From: Pandoraea capi
Lineage (GTDB): Bacteria; Pseudomonadota; Gammaproteobacteria; Burkholderiales; Burkholderiaceae
NCBI RefSeq assembly: GCF_902459735.1
Contig: NZ_CABPRV010000012.1
Span: 62,001-126,000 of the forward strand
Length of the DNA stretch: 64,000 nt
Reading direction: 5' to 3'
The notes beneath the pieces are model-generated. The model was given only the letters and a program-made list of their open reading frames with translations. It searched no databases and was not told the DNA's origin. The position numbers and the translations under genes are program-made. Positions 24,555 through 32,108 of this stretch are shown one piece after another (the stretch's first letter is position 1; every line of letters starts with the position of its first letter).

Positions 24555-26363
24555 TCAGCGTGACAGGACCATCGAGACGAAGATGGCGTTGTTGATGGCG
24601 TGGATGGCGATGGGTACGGCCAGTCCGTGTGTCTTCTTCGCGAGCCAGCCGGTTGTCAGGCCGAACAGGACGAAGAACACGAAGTGTTTCGCATCGAAGT
24701 GCACGGACGCGAAGATCACGGCCTGCCAGACGTTGGCCGCGGCGAAACTCATATGGCGGGTCAGGCCGCCGAGCAGACAGCCCCGGAAAACGAACTCTTC
24801 GACGATCGGCACGGCAACGGCGATCAGCAGGTAAGCGAGTCCGGCGCCGCCGGCCTGCCGCGCGCTGAGTACGATGATTTCGTTCCAGACCGGCTTGTCC
24901 GCCGTCCCCGGCATGCCATGCCTTGCCATCACCCAGGCGCTGAATGCCGCGATCATGAGCAGAATGGCGGGCCAGATGAACCAGCGCACCTTCCACGTGC
25001 CGTAGCCGGGCCACTGGCGCCAGCCGAACCTCCAGACGGTATGGGCGAGTGCGAGCGAAATGACGCCAAGCGTGACGAAGTGAGCGATGGCCAGCTTCGG
25101 CTGCAACAGCGACGCTCCCGTCGCCGCGACCGGATAGGCCGATGCCACCCGTCCGAGCATGAACACCGGGATCACCCAACTGGCGAGGCAGAACACGGCG
25201 AGTCCACACCAGGCATGCCGCAGGCCGATGCCGTCGAAGATCGCCGGGGTCGGACGGCCTTTGCGGGCGCGCACGGTTCCGACATAGTGCACCGGAAACA
25301 TCAGCAGGCCGGGCACCAGCGCGATGCACAGACCGATGGCGAGCAACGTCAGCGCCAATCCCGCAAAGGCAGGATGCAGGGCCGCCGCCGGGTCGATCGT
25401 CAGCAGCACGGCGTACGACTGGGAGAGCGGCCAGCGGTTGCCCTTGTCATGTTCGAGCGACGATTCGATAGCCGCCGCCGCAGCTTTGCCGTCGCCGGCG
25501 GCGAGCGCCACGGACAGACGCAGCGCGCGGTTCTGCGTCAACTCCGACGCGCTGGGCGGCGTATCGGAGAGCGCACGTTGTGCGCGGGCGGGGTCACCGG
25601 CCTGAAGCCACGCGCGTGCGCTGGTGTACGGATCGATCTTCAACCCGGCCTGCTGCATTTGCAGCAGGAGGTCGCGCGCCGTGGTGCCAGGCAAGACATC
25701 ATGCGCGGTGTTGATGCGGGCGTTGGCGAGCCAGGGGACCTTGGGCGCCGGGGCCGCCATCAACATACGCTTCGCTTGCGTCTTCTCTCCGTTCGACGCG
25801 AGATAGCGAACGGCCAGCAACAGCACCGGGGTATCGGGGGCCAGCATGGCGGCTTCCACCGCTTGCTGGCCCGCGTTGCGCTTGTCTTGCGTCGCCTCGT
25901 AAGCATTGGCGAGCGCAGCATGCAACCGGGCGCGGTCCTGCGGCGACCACTCGGCCGATGCCGCCAGCAGAGGCGAGCCTTGCTCGATGAGCGCTTTGCC
26001 GTACGTGCTTTGCAGTAGATATAGCGCGACCTCCGGAACGTTGGCGAACTTGTCGGTGAGCGTTTGCCGGCAGGCGGAGAAATCCGTTTGCGCTTGTCCG
26101 GCCCAGCGCAGGTCCTCCGACCAGGAATAGGTCTGCATGAACTGACAACGCGCCAGCGCCAGCTTCGGATCGGCGGGGTGCTCGCGCACGGCCGCGTCGA
26201 ACGTCGCGACGATCTCGCGATACTTGGCGAGCGACGCGTCATCGACTTGCTGCGTCAGCGTGTCTTGCGTCAGCAGCGGGGTGCCCTTGGCGGGGGCGGC
26301 GGTGGAAAAGACGGGCAGAAGGCCGAGCACGGCCATCGAGAGCTGGAGCAGGATGCGGTACAC
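24555..26363 (-). CDS. CPBP-family membrane metalloprotease with N-terminal repeat domain
   Basis: I place the start at a GTG (26363) because it begins a signal sequence (LLQLSMAVLGLLPVF, cleaved near STAAPA), giving 602 residues; an ATG at 26435 would add 24 residues. Residues ~30-320 are helical, alanine-rich and TPR-like, probably periplasmic. The C-terminal ~280 residues have seven or eight membrane helices with the CPBP (Abi) motifs: VEEFVFRG (EExxxR), FASVHFD (FxxxH) and IHAINN. In other bacteria CPBP proteases process prenylated proteins or peptides; the substrate here is unknown. The large N-terminal domain is longer than in most relatives and suggests a protein-binding function. Confidence 0.85.
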   Translation of the reverse strand: MYRILLQLSMAVLGLLPVFSTAAPAKGTPLLTQDTLTQQVDDASLAKYREIVATFDAAVREHPADPKLALARCQFMQTYSWSEDLRWAGQAQTDFSACRQTLTDKFANVPEVALYLLQSTYGKALIEQGSPLLAASAEWSPQDRARLHAALANAYEATQDKRNAGQQAVEAAMLAPDTPVLLLAVRYLASNGEKTQAKRMLMAAPAPKVPWLANARINTAHDVLPGTTARDLLLQMQQAGLKIDPYTSARAWLQAGDPARAQRALSDTPPSASELTQNRALRLSVALAAGDGKAAAAAIESSLEHDKGNRWPLSQSYAVLLTIDPAAALHPAFAGLALTLLAIGLCIALVPGLLMFPVHYVGTVRARKGRPTPAIFDGIGLRHAWCGLAVFCLASWVIPVFMLGRVASAYPVAATGASLLQPKLAIAHFVTLGVISLALAHTVWRFGWRQWPGYGTWKVRWFIWPAILLMIAAFSAWVMARHGMPGTADKPVWNEIIVLSARQAGGAGLAYLLIAVAVPIVEEFVFRGCLLGGLTRHMSFAAANVWQAVIFASVHFDAKHFVFFVLFGLTTGWLAKKTHGLAVPIAIHAINNAIFVSMVLSR

Positions 26364-26535
26364 GCGAGATTTCCCGGGATATCGTTGTCGTCGACTGCGC
26401 TCGCAGTCTGTCTGAGGGCATAACGACCCCAGCATGCCTGAACTGAAGCGAGGCCGGCTATCGGGAAACGATGCGCCATCTGGAGCAAGTCTTCGGAAAT
26501 CGTCACGCGTCGTCGCTTGCCGTCGTGCGGGGTGG
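26364..26535. other. upstream part of the CPBP/narK divergent region
   Basis: This is the left third of the 557-base divergent region. It should carry the promoter of the CPBP gene; I see no clear motif in it. The right two thirds hold the regulatory elements listed separately. Confidence 0.5.
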
Positions 26536-26556
26536 GGCGCACGTTAATGGTGCGCC
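26536..26556 (+). promoter_or_regulatory. NtrC-type enhancer site
   Basis: GGCGCAC-GTTAATG-GTGCGCC is a perfect 7-base inverted repeat. It keeps the NtrC core spacing (GCAC-N7-GTGC). It lies about 180 bases upstream of the sigma-54 promoter at 26720, a normal enhancer distance. A second perfect palindrome of 18 bases (26557-26574, GCCGCATCG and its complement) is directly adjacent. Confidence 0.7.
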
Positions 26557-26719
26557 GCCGCATCGCGATGCGGCATTGTGCCCGTTGTGATGTCATGGAG
26601 AGGGCGGCCAGCGCTCGCGCCGATTGCCCCTCATTGCGGCATTTCCCGCGCGCCGTACTCCCGCAAAAGCCCCGTGAAATGGACATCTCCCGCGTTTTGT
26701 TCCGTACATGACGCCCACT

Positions 26720-26735
26720 TGGCACGCCAATTGCT
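26720..26735 (+). promoter_or_regulatory. sigma-54 promoter of the nitrate transporter gene
   Basis: TGGCACG-CCAA-TTGCT matches the -24/-12 consensus (TGGCACG-N4-TTGCW) in every core position, with correct spacing of GG and GC. Transcription would start near 26746 and give a leader of about 175 bases before the transporter start codon. Confidence 0.85.
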
Positions 26736-26809
26736 AATCCTTGCATAAGGCCAACGGCGGCTGAGTAAGGTAAGCGAAGACAAGCGAATTTTCTGCACCG
26801 CATGCATGA

Positions 26810-26897
26810 CCCCGCGAGCGCGGGGATTTCGGGGCAACGGCGTCCCGAAGCTACAGGTCTGTTTACAGGCCGACGGCTTCGGGACGCTTTTTTTTTT
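26810..26897 (+). terminator. leader attenuator: two hairpins and T-run before narK
   Basis: A first hairpin (CCCCGC-GAGC-GCGGGG, 26810-26825) is followed by a 12-bp stem (GCGTCCCGAAGC, 26840-26851, with GCTTCGGGACGC, 26876-26887) and ten Ts (26888-26897). This is a canonical intrinsic terminator, but it lies 23 bases upstream of the transporter start codon and no plus-strand gene precedes it. The bases inside the large loop can form another small hairpin (GGTCTG / CAGGCC). The layout fits antitermination control as in NasR/NasT (ANTAR-protein) nitrate-assimilation leaders. Confidence 0.8.
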
Positions 26898-26920
26898 GGC
26901 ATCCGCACACGAGGGTATCC

Positions 26921-28309
26921 ATGAGCACGCTCACGCAATCGTTGAAAAGTGGCAACTGGCGCGCGCTGGTTGCGTGTTTTCTCTACTTCGACACCGGTTT
27001 CACCGTCTGGGTGATGCTCGGACCGCTGGCCCCGTTCATCGGCAAGGACATTGCGATGACGCCCGCACAGACCGGCTTCCTCGTGGCCGTGCCGGTGCTG
27101 GGCGCCGCGATCCTGCGCGTCACGCTGGGCAATCTCTATCAGGCCTACGACGGCCGCAAGATCGCATTGATGGGGCTCGTACTGTCGGCCATTCCGTCGG
27201 TCGTGCTGCTGCTGATGCCGGGCACGCCGTCGTACACGTTGCTGCTCGTGCTGGGGGTGTTCCTCGGCGTGGGCGGTGCGAGCTTCGCCGTGGCCTTGCC
27301 GATGGCGGGCAGCAACTATCCGCCGAAGGTGCAGGGTCTTGTGCTTGGCCTCGCCGCAGCGGGTAACGTCGGTGCCGTGCTCGACGGTTTCATGTTCCCG
27401 GGACTGGCCGAACACTTCGGCTGGGCGCGCGCCGCCGGTGCCGCGCTGCCGCTGCTCGCACTCGCCGGTCTGGCGCTGGTGTTCTGGGCCAAGGATCAGG
27501 GCGTGAAGTCGGGCAGTGCGCCGCGTGCGTTCTCGAGCTTCTTCATCACGGTGTTCGGGCTCGTCGCGCTGGTGTTGTGCGTGCATGCGGGCGCTTTCGG
27601 CGAAGGCAAGGCGGGCGTGCTGCTGCTGCCGGTGCTCGGTGCGCTGCTCGCCATCGCCGTGTTGCCGCGTCACTATCGTGGTGTGCTCGGTGAGCGCGAC
27701 ACGTGGGTCATCATGCTGGTCTACAGCATCACGTTCGGCGGCTTCGTCGGCATGTCGTCGTATGTGACCACGCTGCTGATCTCGCTGTACGGCATGCCGC
27801 GTCTCGAAGCCGGTCTGTTCATGTCGCTGCTCGCGTTCCTCGGTGCGCTGGTGCGTCCCATCGGCGGTCTGGTGGCCGACCGCATCTCCGGCGTGCGTGC
27901 GCTCGTGTTGCTGCTCGCCGCCATCTCGGTCATCGACTTTGTGTTCGCGGCATGGATGCCGCCGCAAGGCGCCGGTATCGCGCTGCTCGTGCTGATCTAC
28001 CTGTGCTTCGGTCTGGGCAATGGAGCGACGTTCCAGCTCGTGCCGCAACGCTGGCAAGGCAAGACGGGCCTGATGTCGGGCATCATCGGTGCAGCCGGTG
28101 GTATCGGCGGCTTCTATCTGCCCGTGATCATGGGCATCGCCAAGGAGTCGACGGGCAGCTATCAGATGGGGTTCGCCACGTTCGGCGCATTGGCGGCGCT
28201 CGCCTTCGTGCTGGTGGTTGCGCTGCGCACGCACTGGATGTCGTGGGCCTTGCCCAAGGAAGTGGCGGGTGCGCCGGTGCTCGCCGGTGGTGTCGCGCAC
28301 GTGGAATAA
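26921..28309 (+). CDS. nitrate/nitrite MFS transporter (NarK/NasA type)
   Basis: A 462-residue, 12-helix major facilitator with the nitrate-porter signature CFGLGNGATFQLVPQRWQG in the second half and VGGASFAVALPMAGSNYPP in the equivalent first-half position. The start ATG 26921 has gaggg upstream. It should import nitrate and/or nitrite. An NtrC-like site, a sigma-54 promoter and a leader terminator precede it, which indicates nitrogen-limited, nitrate-dependent expression and therefore an assimilatory role. No nitrate or nitrite reductase gene follows; a hairpin terminator ends the unit, so it is monocistronic. Confidence 0.93.
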   Translation: MSTLTQSLKSGNWRALVACFLYFDTGFTVWVMLGPLAPFIGKDIAMTPAQTGFLVAVPVLGAAILRVTLGNLYQAYDGRKIALMGLVLSAIPSVVLLLMPGTPSYTLLLVLGVFLGVGGASFAVALPMAGSNYPPKVQGLVLGLAAAGNVGAVLDGFMFPGLAEHFGWARAAGAALPLLALAGLALVFWAKDQGVKSGSAPRAFSSFFITVFGLVALVLCVHAGAFGEGKAGVLLLPVLGALLAIAVLPRHYRGVLGERDTWVIMLVYSITFGGFVGMSSYVTTLLISLYGMPRLEAGLFMSLLAFLGALVRPIGGLVADRISGVRALVLLLAAISVIDFVFAAWMPPQGAGIALLVLIYLCFGLGNGATFQLVPQRWQGKTGLMSGIIGAAGGIGGFYLPVIMGIAKESTGSYQMGFATFGALAALAFVLVVALRTHWMSWALPKEVAGAPVLAGGVAHVE

Positions 28310-28364
28310 GCGCGGAACAAGCGTCGCTCGCAGATTGTCGTGAGCTGACGCCCGCAGGGGCAGC

Positions 28365-28403
28365 ACCAAGGCCCGTCGATGCGCAGGCACGACGGGCCTT
28401 GGT
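28365..28403 (+). terminator. terminator hairpin after the nitrate transporter
   Basis: A 14-bp perfect stem (ACCAAGGCCCGTCG with CGACGGGCCTTGGT) and an 11-base loop lies 55 bases after the stop, followed by a short TTGTG rather than a long T-run. Confidence 0.75.
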
Positions 28404-28461
28404 TTGTGCGAGACGCATCGCATAGACTGTCGGGCAACATCGTTTTCCCGCAGGAGCCACC

Positions 28462-29391
28462 ATGCGTCTGGGCGTTCCCAGTCTCTCGGCGTTGCAGGCC
28501 TTCGAGGCCAGTGCCCGTCATCAGAATTTCGCGGCAGCCGCGCAAGAACTCGCACTCACACACGGCGCCGTCTGTAAGCGGGTCGGGGAGTTGGAAAAGC
28601 ACCTGGGGGTCGCGTTGTTCGAGCGTGTCCGGCAGCGGCTCGTGCTCACGCCTGCCGGTGCCGAATACGCGAAACGCATTCGCGTGCATCTCGATCAGAT
28701 TCGTCGCGACACGCTCGACGTCGTGCAACAGGGCCGTGAGTCCGAGCTGGACATTGCCGTCGGCGTGACGTTCGCCGCGCAGTGGCTCATTCCCCGGCTC
28801 GATGACTTCTATGCCACCACGCGTGACGTGCGTCTGCATATTCTCGGGCGCGATCAGCCCGTGTTCTTCGACGATTCCGCATTCGATGCGGCAATCTACT
28901 TCAGCACGCGGCTATGGCCCGGCATGCCCGGCACGGCGCTTGTCACCGACGATTCGCTCTTGCTCGTGGCCGCACCTCGACTGCTGGCGGGGCGCACGTC
29001 ATTGACGCTCGACGAGGTCGCCGGGCAGTCATGGATCTGCCCGCGCGATCTCCCTCGCGTGTGGGACGACTGGTTCGCCTCGCAAGGCGCGACACACGCG
29101 TCGGAGATCCGGCCCCAACGCGGTGCGCAGCGCTACGACATGTTCATCATGGCGATCAACGCGGCAGTCGCCGGACTCGGCGTGGCGTTGCTGCCGCGTG
29201 TGCTCATCGAGCGCGAACTCGCGAGTGGCGCCCTGGTGCAGGCCCACGCGCATACGCTCGCCAATCCCCAGACCATCTACTTCTCGTATCCGGCACAGCG
29301 TCGCGACTGGGCGCCGTTGCGTCAGTTCGACGCCTGGTTACGCCGCGCCGTCGACGGGTATCTCGGCGAGCGCGTCAGCGAACGGACCTGA
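28462..29391 (+). CDS. LysR-family regulator, GcvA-like
   Basis: A 309-residue regulator. The N-terminus PSLSALQAFEASARHQNFAA and the HTH segment AAQELALTHGAVCKRVGELE are typical of the GcvA/AmpR-like branch, followed by FERVRQRLVLTPAG. The effector domain shows LDIAVGVTFAAQWLIPRLDD and AAVAGLGVALLPRVLIEREL. The ATG at 28462 follows caggagcc. The gene ends exactly where the convergent class II aldolase gene ends; the two stop codons are adjacent. Its targets are not apparent from position, since no divergent gene is present. Confidence 0.9.
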   Translation: MRLGVPSLSALQAFEASARHQNFAAAAQELALTHGAVCKRVGELEKHLGVALFERVRQRLVLTPAGAEYAKRIRVHLDQIRRDTLDVVQQGRESELDIAVGVTFAAQWLIPRLDDFYATTRDVRLHILGRDQPVFFDDSAFDAAIYFSTRLWPGMPGTALVTDDSLLLVAAPRLLAGRTSLTLDEVAGQSWICPRDLPRVWDDWFASQGATHASEIRPQRGAQRYDMFIMAINAAVAGLGVALLPRVLIERELASGALVQAHAHTLANPQTIYFSYPAQRRDWAPLRQFDAWLRRAVDGYLGERVSERT

Positions 29392-30201
29392 TTAGCGGGG
29401 CGACCGGAGTTCAGGGCATTCGCGCAACACTTGCTCGTAGAGGCCCTGATAGCCGAGCCATGCCACATAGTCCGATCCGAGCAGACGGAAGACCTCGCGG
29501 GCTTCGGCGTCGGAGAGTACTTCGAGCGGTCCCGCGGCTTCGGCCAGCAACTGGACCTGCGCGCATCGCTCCATTGCGAGGAAACGGTAGGCCGCGGCAT
29601 CGACGGACGAGCCGACGGTGAGCAACCCGTGATTCAACAGCACGGCGGCACGCTGATGCCCCATCGTCTGGGCGATGCGACGACCTTCGTCGGCGCCGAG
29701 AACGAGCACGTCGCCACGGAACAGCACGTGGTCTTCGAAGAACAGGCACGCTTCCTGATTGATCGGCGCGAGATGGCGCGTGCGTGCGGAGAAGGCGCGG
29801 CCGTGGGTCGTGTGCGTGTGGGCGGCGGCCGTCACGTGAGGCAGGGTGGCGTGAATGCCGGCATGGATGGCCATCGCTGCGGCATTGACCGGACCGTCGC
29901 CGTGATGCAGGCCGCCGGCTTCGTCCACCAGAATCAAATCGTCGGGATGAATCGACGAAAAGTGCTGGGCGTAGCGGTTGACCCAGAAACGGTCGTGAAA
30001 CTCGGGGTCGCGCACGGTGATATGCCCGGCGATGCCTTCGGCCAGCCCGAAGCGCGCGAAGATACGAAAGGCCACGGCAAGCCGCAGCTTCCGGTCGGCG
30101 CGTTCGTCTTCCACGTTATCGAATATTTGCGGCTTGGGCAGCGGTGCGCCCAGCGGCGTGGGGATCGCAAAGGCGGCAAAGGCGTCGTGCGGGGAATTCA
30201 T
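29392..30201 (-). CDS. class II aldolase/adducin family protein
   Basis: The 269-residue product has the zinc-binding motif HTHTTHGRAFSA (His-x-His) in the middle and the third ligand region LLNHGLLTVGSSVD. The N-terminal EGIAGHITVRDP and FWVNRYAQHFSSIHPDDLIL are the family blocks of adducin-like proteins rather than fuculose aldolase. Members cleave or isomerise phosphorylated sugars, or act as decarboxylases or hydratases; many are uncharacterised, and the substrate cannot be told here. It is upstream of the PEP-mutase-family gene in sequence order but transcribed after it; 141 bases separate the two. Confidence 0.9.
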   Translation of the reverse strand: MNSPHDAFAAFAIPTPLGAPLPKPQIFDNVEDERADRKLRLAVAFRIFARFGLAEGIAGHITVRDPEFHDRFWVNRYAQHFSSIHPDDLILVDEAGGLHHGDGPVNAAAMAIHAGIHATLPHVTAAAHTHTTHGRAFSARTRHLAPINQEACLFFEDHVLFRGDVLVLGADEGRRIAQTMGHQRAAVLLNHGLLTVGSSVDAAAYRFLAMERCAQVQLLAEAAGPLEVLSDAEAREVFRLLGSDYVAWLGYQGLYEQVLRECPELRSPR

Positions 30202-30342
30202 GGGGGCGCTCCGTCGAATGGGGACGCCGTGTCCGCTATGCGGGCATCGGCTTTCCCGGAATTGTCCCCGCGCGGGGGCGGCAACGTCTATCGACGAAAA
30301 GTCACTGGTCAGGGACCTGCCACGGCTATCGCCCCCGGTCGT

Positions 30343-31167
30343 TCATTCCCCCTTGCGGAACAGACCATTGAGCGTTGCACCGCTGGCGGCGCCGTCGAAG
30401 CCGTCGAATCGACCTTCGGCCAGCGCTTGCGCCGCATGCATGAAGCCGCCCCATGCGGAGCGGGCGAGCGCACCGCCGACGCTCACGCGGCGCACCCCGA
30501 GGCTCGCCAGCGTTTGCAGGGTGAAGGGCGATGTGGCGCCGACGAGCACGTTGACGGGCTTCGGTGCGACGGCCGCCACCACGGCGCGGATCTGCTCGGC
30601 AGACTGGATACCCGGCGCGTAGAGGCAGTCGGCGCCCGCTTCGGCGTAAGCCTGCAATCGTTTGATGGTGTCGTCGAGATCAGGCACGCCGGCGAAGAAG
30701 TTCTCCGCGCGACCCACGAGCAGCGTATCGCCGCCGGTCTCGTCGATGGCACGGCGCGCCGCCTTCATGCGCGCGACGGCTTCGTCGAGCGGGAAGAGCG
30801 GTTCGTTGTCGTTGCCCGTCGAGTCCTCGATGGACAGACCGGCCACGCCGGTGGCGACTGCCAGCTTCACGCTCTGCGCCACGTCGTCGGGCGTGCTGCC
30901 GAAGCCGCTTTCGAAGTCGGCGTTCACCGGCAGGTCGGTGGCCTCGACGAGGGTGCGCAAATGCGCCAGAACGCCGTCGCGCGTCACGCCGTTGTCGGGG
31001 TGCCCGGTCGACCAGGCGAAACCGGAACTGGTGGAGGCGATCGCCTGAAAGCCGGCATGTTCGAGGTATTTGGCGCTACCGGCGTCCCACGGGTTGGGGA
31101 TGACGAAACAACCGGCGAGGTGAAGCTCTCGAAACGCGGCGCGTTTTTCGGCGATGCTGCGTGGCAT
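30343..31167 (-). CDS. isocitrate lyase/PEP mutase family protein
   Basis: From ATG 31167, with GGAGAC upstream, the protein has 274 residues; 37 codons of unlikely sequence are open upstream. The TIM-barrel family marks are FVIPNPWDAGSAKYLEHAGF, the metal-site segment NADFESGFG, and LSIEDSTG, followed by LVGRAENFFAG. The KKCGH catalytic motif of isocitrate and methylisocitrate lyases is absent, so it is not PrpB or AceA. Relatives include oxaloacetate decarboxylase-like and carboxyphosphonoenolpyruvate-type enzymes. Its function is unassigned. Confidence 0.9.
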   Translation of the reverse strand: MPRSIAEKRAAFRELHLAGCFVIPNPWDAGSAKYLEHAGFQAIASTSSGFAWSTGHPDNGVTRDGVLAHLRTLVEATDLPVNADFESGFGSTPDDVAQSVKLAVATGVAGLSIEDSTGNDNEPLFPLDEAVARMKAARRAIDETGGDTLLVGRAENFFAGVPDLDDTIKRLQAYAEAGADCLYAPGIQSAEQIRAVVAAVAPKPVNVLVGATSPFTLQTLASLGVRRVSVGGALARSAWGGFMHAAQALAEGRFDGFDGAASGATLNGLFRKGE

Positions 31168-31391
31168 GGCATGTCTCCATAGAGGGCGCAGTTCGCGATG
31201 CGCTGCGCACGGAATTTTCCGATCATCGCGGTTTTGCGACGCGCTCGCAAGGCAGATTCCCCATGCGCGTGCAGGCATGCCGACGAATGGCGACCGACGA
31301 ACGGTTTTGTCGAGCGTGGCGACAGAAGGGGGAACGCGGTGTCCCGTGCCGCGCCGGTAATCCCCGGTAACAACTTTTTTGCGGCAACGCC

Positions 31392-31417
31392 GGAATAAGC
31401 GCGCTTCAACCGGCGTT
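31392..31417 (+). promoter_or_regulatory. ECF-type promoter motif before cytochrome b561
   Basis: GGAATAA (31392-31398), 15 bases, then CGTT (31414-31417) precedes the b561 start at 31456 by 39 bases. It shares the 9-mer GGAATAAGC and the downstream YGTT with the two motifs flanking the ECF sigma gene at 41908. Assignment is by motif similarity only. Confidence 0.5.
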
Positions 31418-31455
31418 ATGCCATCATCTTCCAGCGTATTTTCAGGACGTCCAAC

Positions 31456-32088
31456 GTGAATTCTCAGCCTCCTTCAGTCTCATCGGCGTCTGCCGGCAAA
31501 CCCCGCGTGGCCCTGTACGAAGATCCCAAGTACACCCGTGTCGCCATGCTGCTGCATTGGGCGGTCGCGCTGCTGATGCTCGGCAACGTCGCGATCGGTC
31601 AGACGATTGCCTTGCTGTCCGACGCCACGCTCGAAAAGATCGACGTGCGTTTCTGGATCGATCTGCACAAGTCCATCGGCATCACGGTACTCGGCCTCGC
31701 GATTCTGCGCATTCTGTGGCGCGTTACGCATCGTCCGCCCGAGCTGTCGCACGTTTTCGCTTCGTGGGAGCGTGCCGCAGCGCATCTGGTGCATTGGCTG
31801 CTGTACGTGCTGATCTTCGCGATGCCGCTCTCGGGCTGGGCGCATGACTCGGCATGGGTGGCCGCATCGACGCACCCGCTGGTGCTGTTCGGCTCGGTGC
31901 CGTTCCCGCGCATGGGCTTCCTGATGGCGATGAGCGACGCGAGCAAGGACTACTGGCACGGCGTGCTGGGCGACGTTCACACGTATTGCGCCTACACCCT
32001 CTATGCGTTGCTGGCGCTGCACATCGGTGGTGCGCTCAAGCATCAATGGATCGACCGTCACCCGGTGATCGGCCGGATGCTGCCGTGA
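31456..32088 (+). CDS. cytochrome b561 family protein
   Basis: The 210-residue product starts at a GTG preceded by aggacg. Four membrane helices and paired histidines are visible: AMLLHWAVALLMLGN, DLHKSIGITVLGLAILRI, AAHLVHWLLYVLIFAMPLSG and YCAYTLYALLALHIGGALKH. This is the prokaryotic b561 (YodB/CybB) fold, which carries two b-type haems and oxidises quinol or shuttles electrons to periplasmic acceptors such as superoxide. Compared with CybB it has ~25 extra N-terminal residues and an insertion before helix 4. It is followed at 20 bases by a glycosyltransferase gene, probably in one operon. Confidence 0.92.
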   Translation: MNSQPPSVSSASAGKPRVALYEDPKYTRVAMLLHWAVALLMLGNVAIGQTIALLSDATLEKIDVRFWIDLHKSIGITVLGLAILRILWRVTHRPPELSHVFASWERAAAHLVHWLLYVLIFAMPLSGWAHDSAWVAASTHPLVLFGSVPFPRMGFLMAMSDASKDYWHGVLGDVHTYCAYTLYALLALHIGGALKHQWIDRHPVIGRMLP

Positions 32089-32108
32089 GCACGGAGCAGA
32101 ACCAAGAC

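Noticed and set aside
28303-28325. Fourth copy of GGAATAAGC
   Set aside because: It is formed by the last codon and stop of the nitrate transporter gene and lacks a YGTT element at the right distance. It shows that the 9-mer alone is not specific.
30343-31167. Methylisocitrate lyase (prpB) as identity of this gene
   Set aside because: The KKCGH catalytic motif is missing and the gene is 29 kb from the prp operon.
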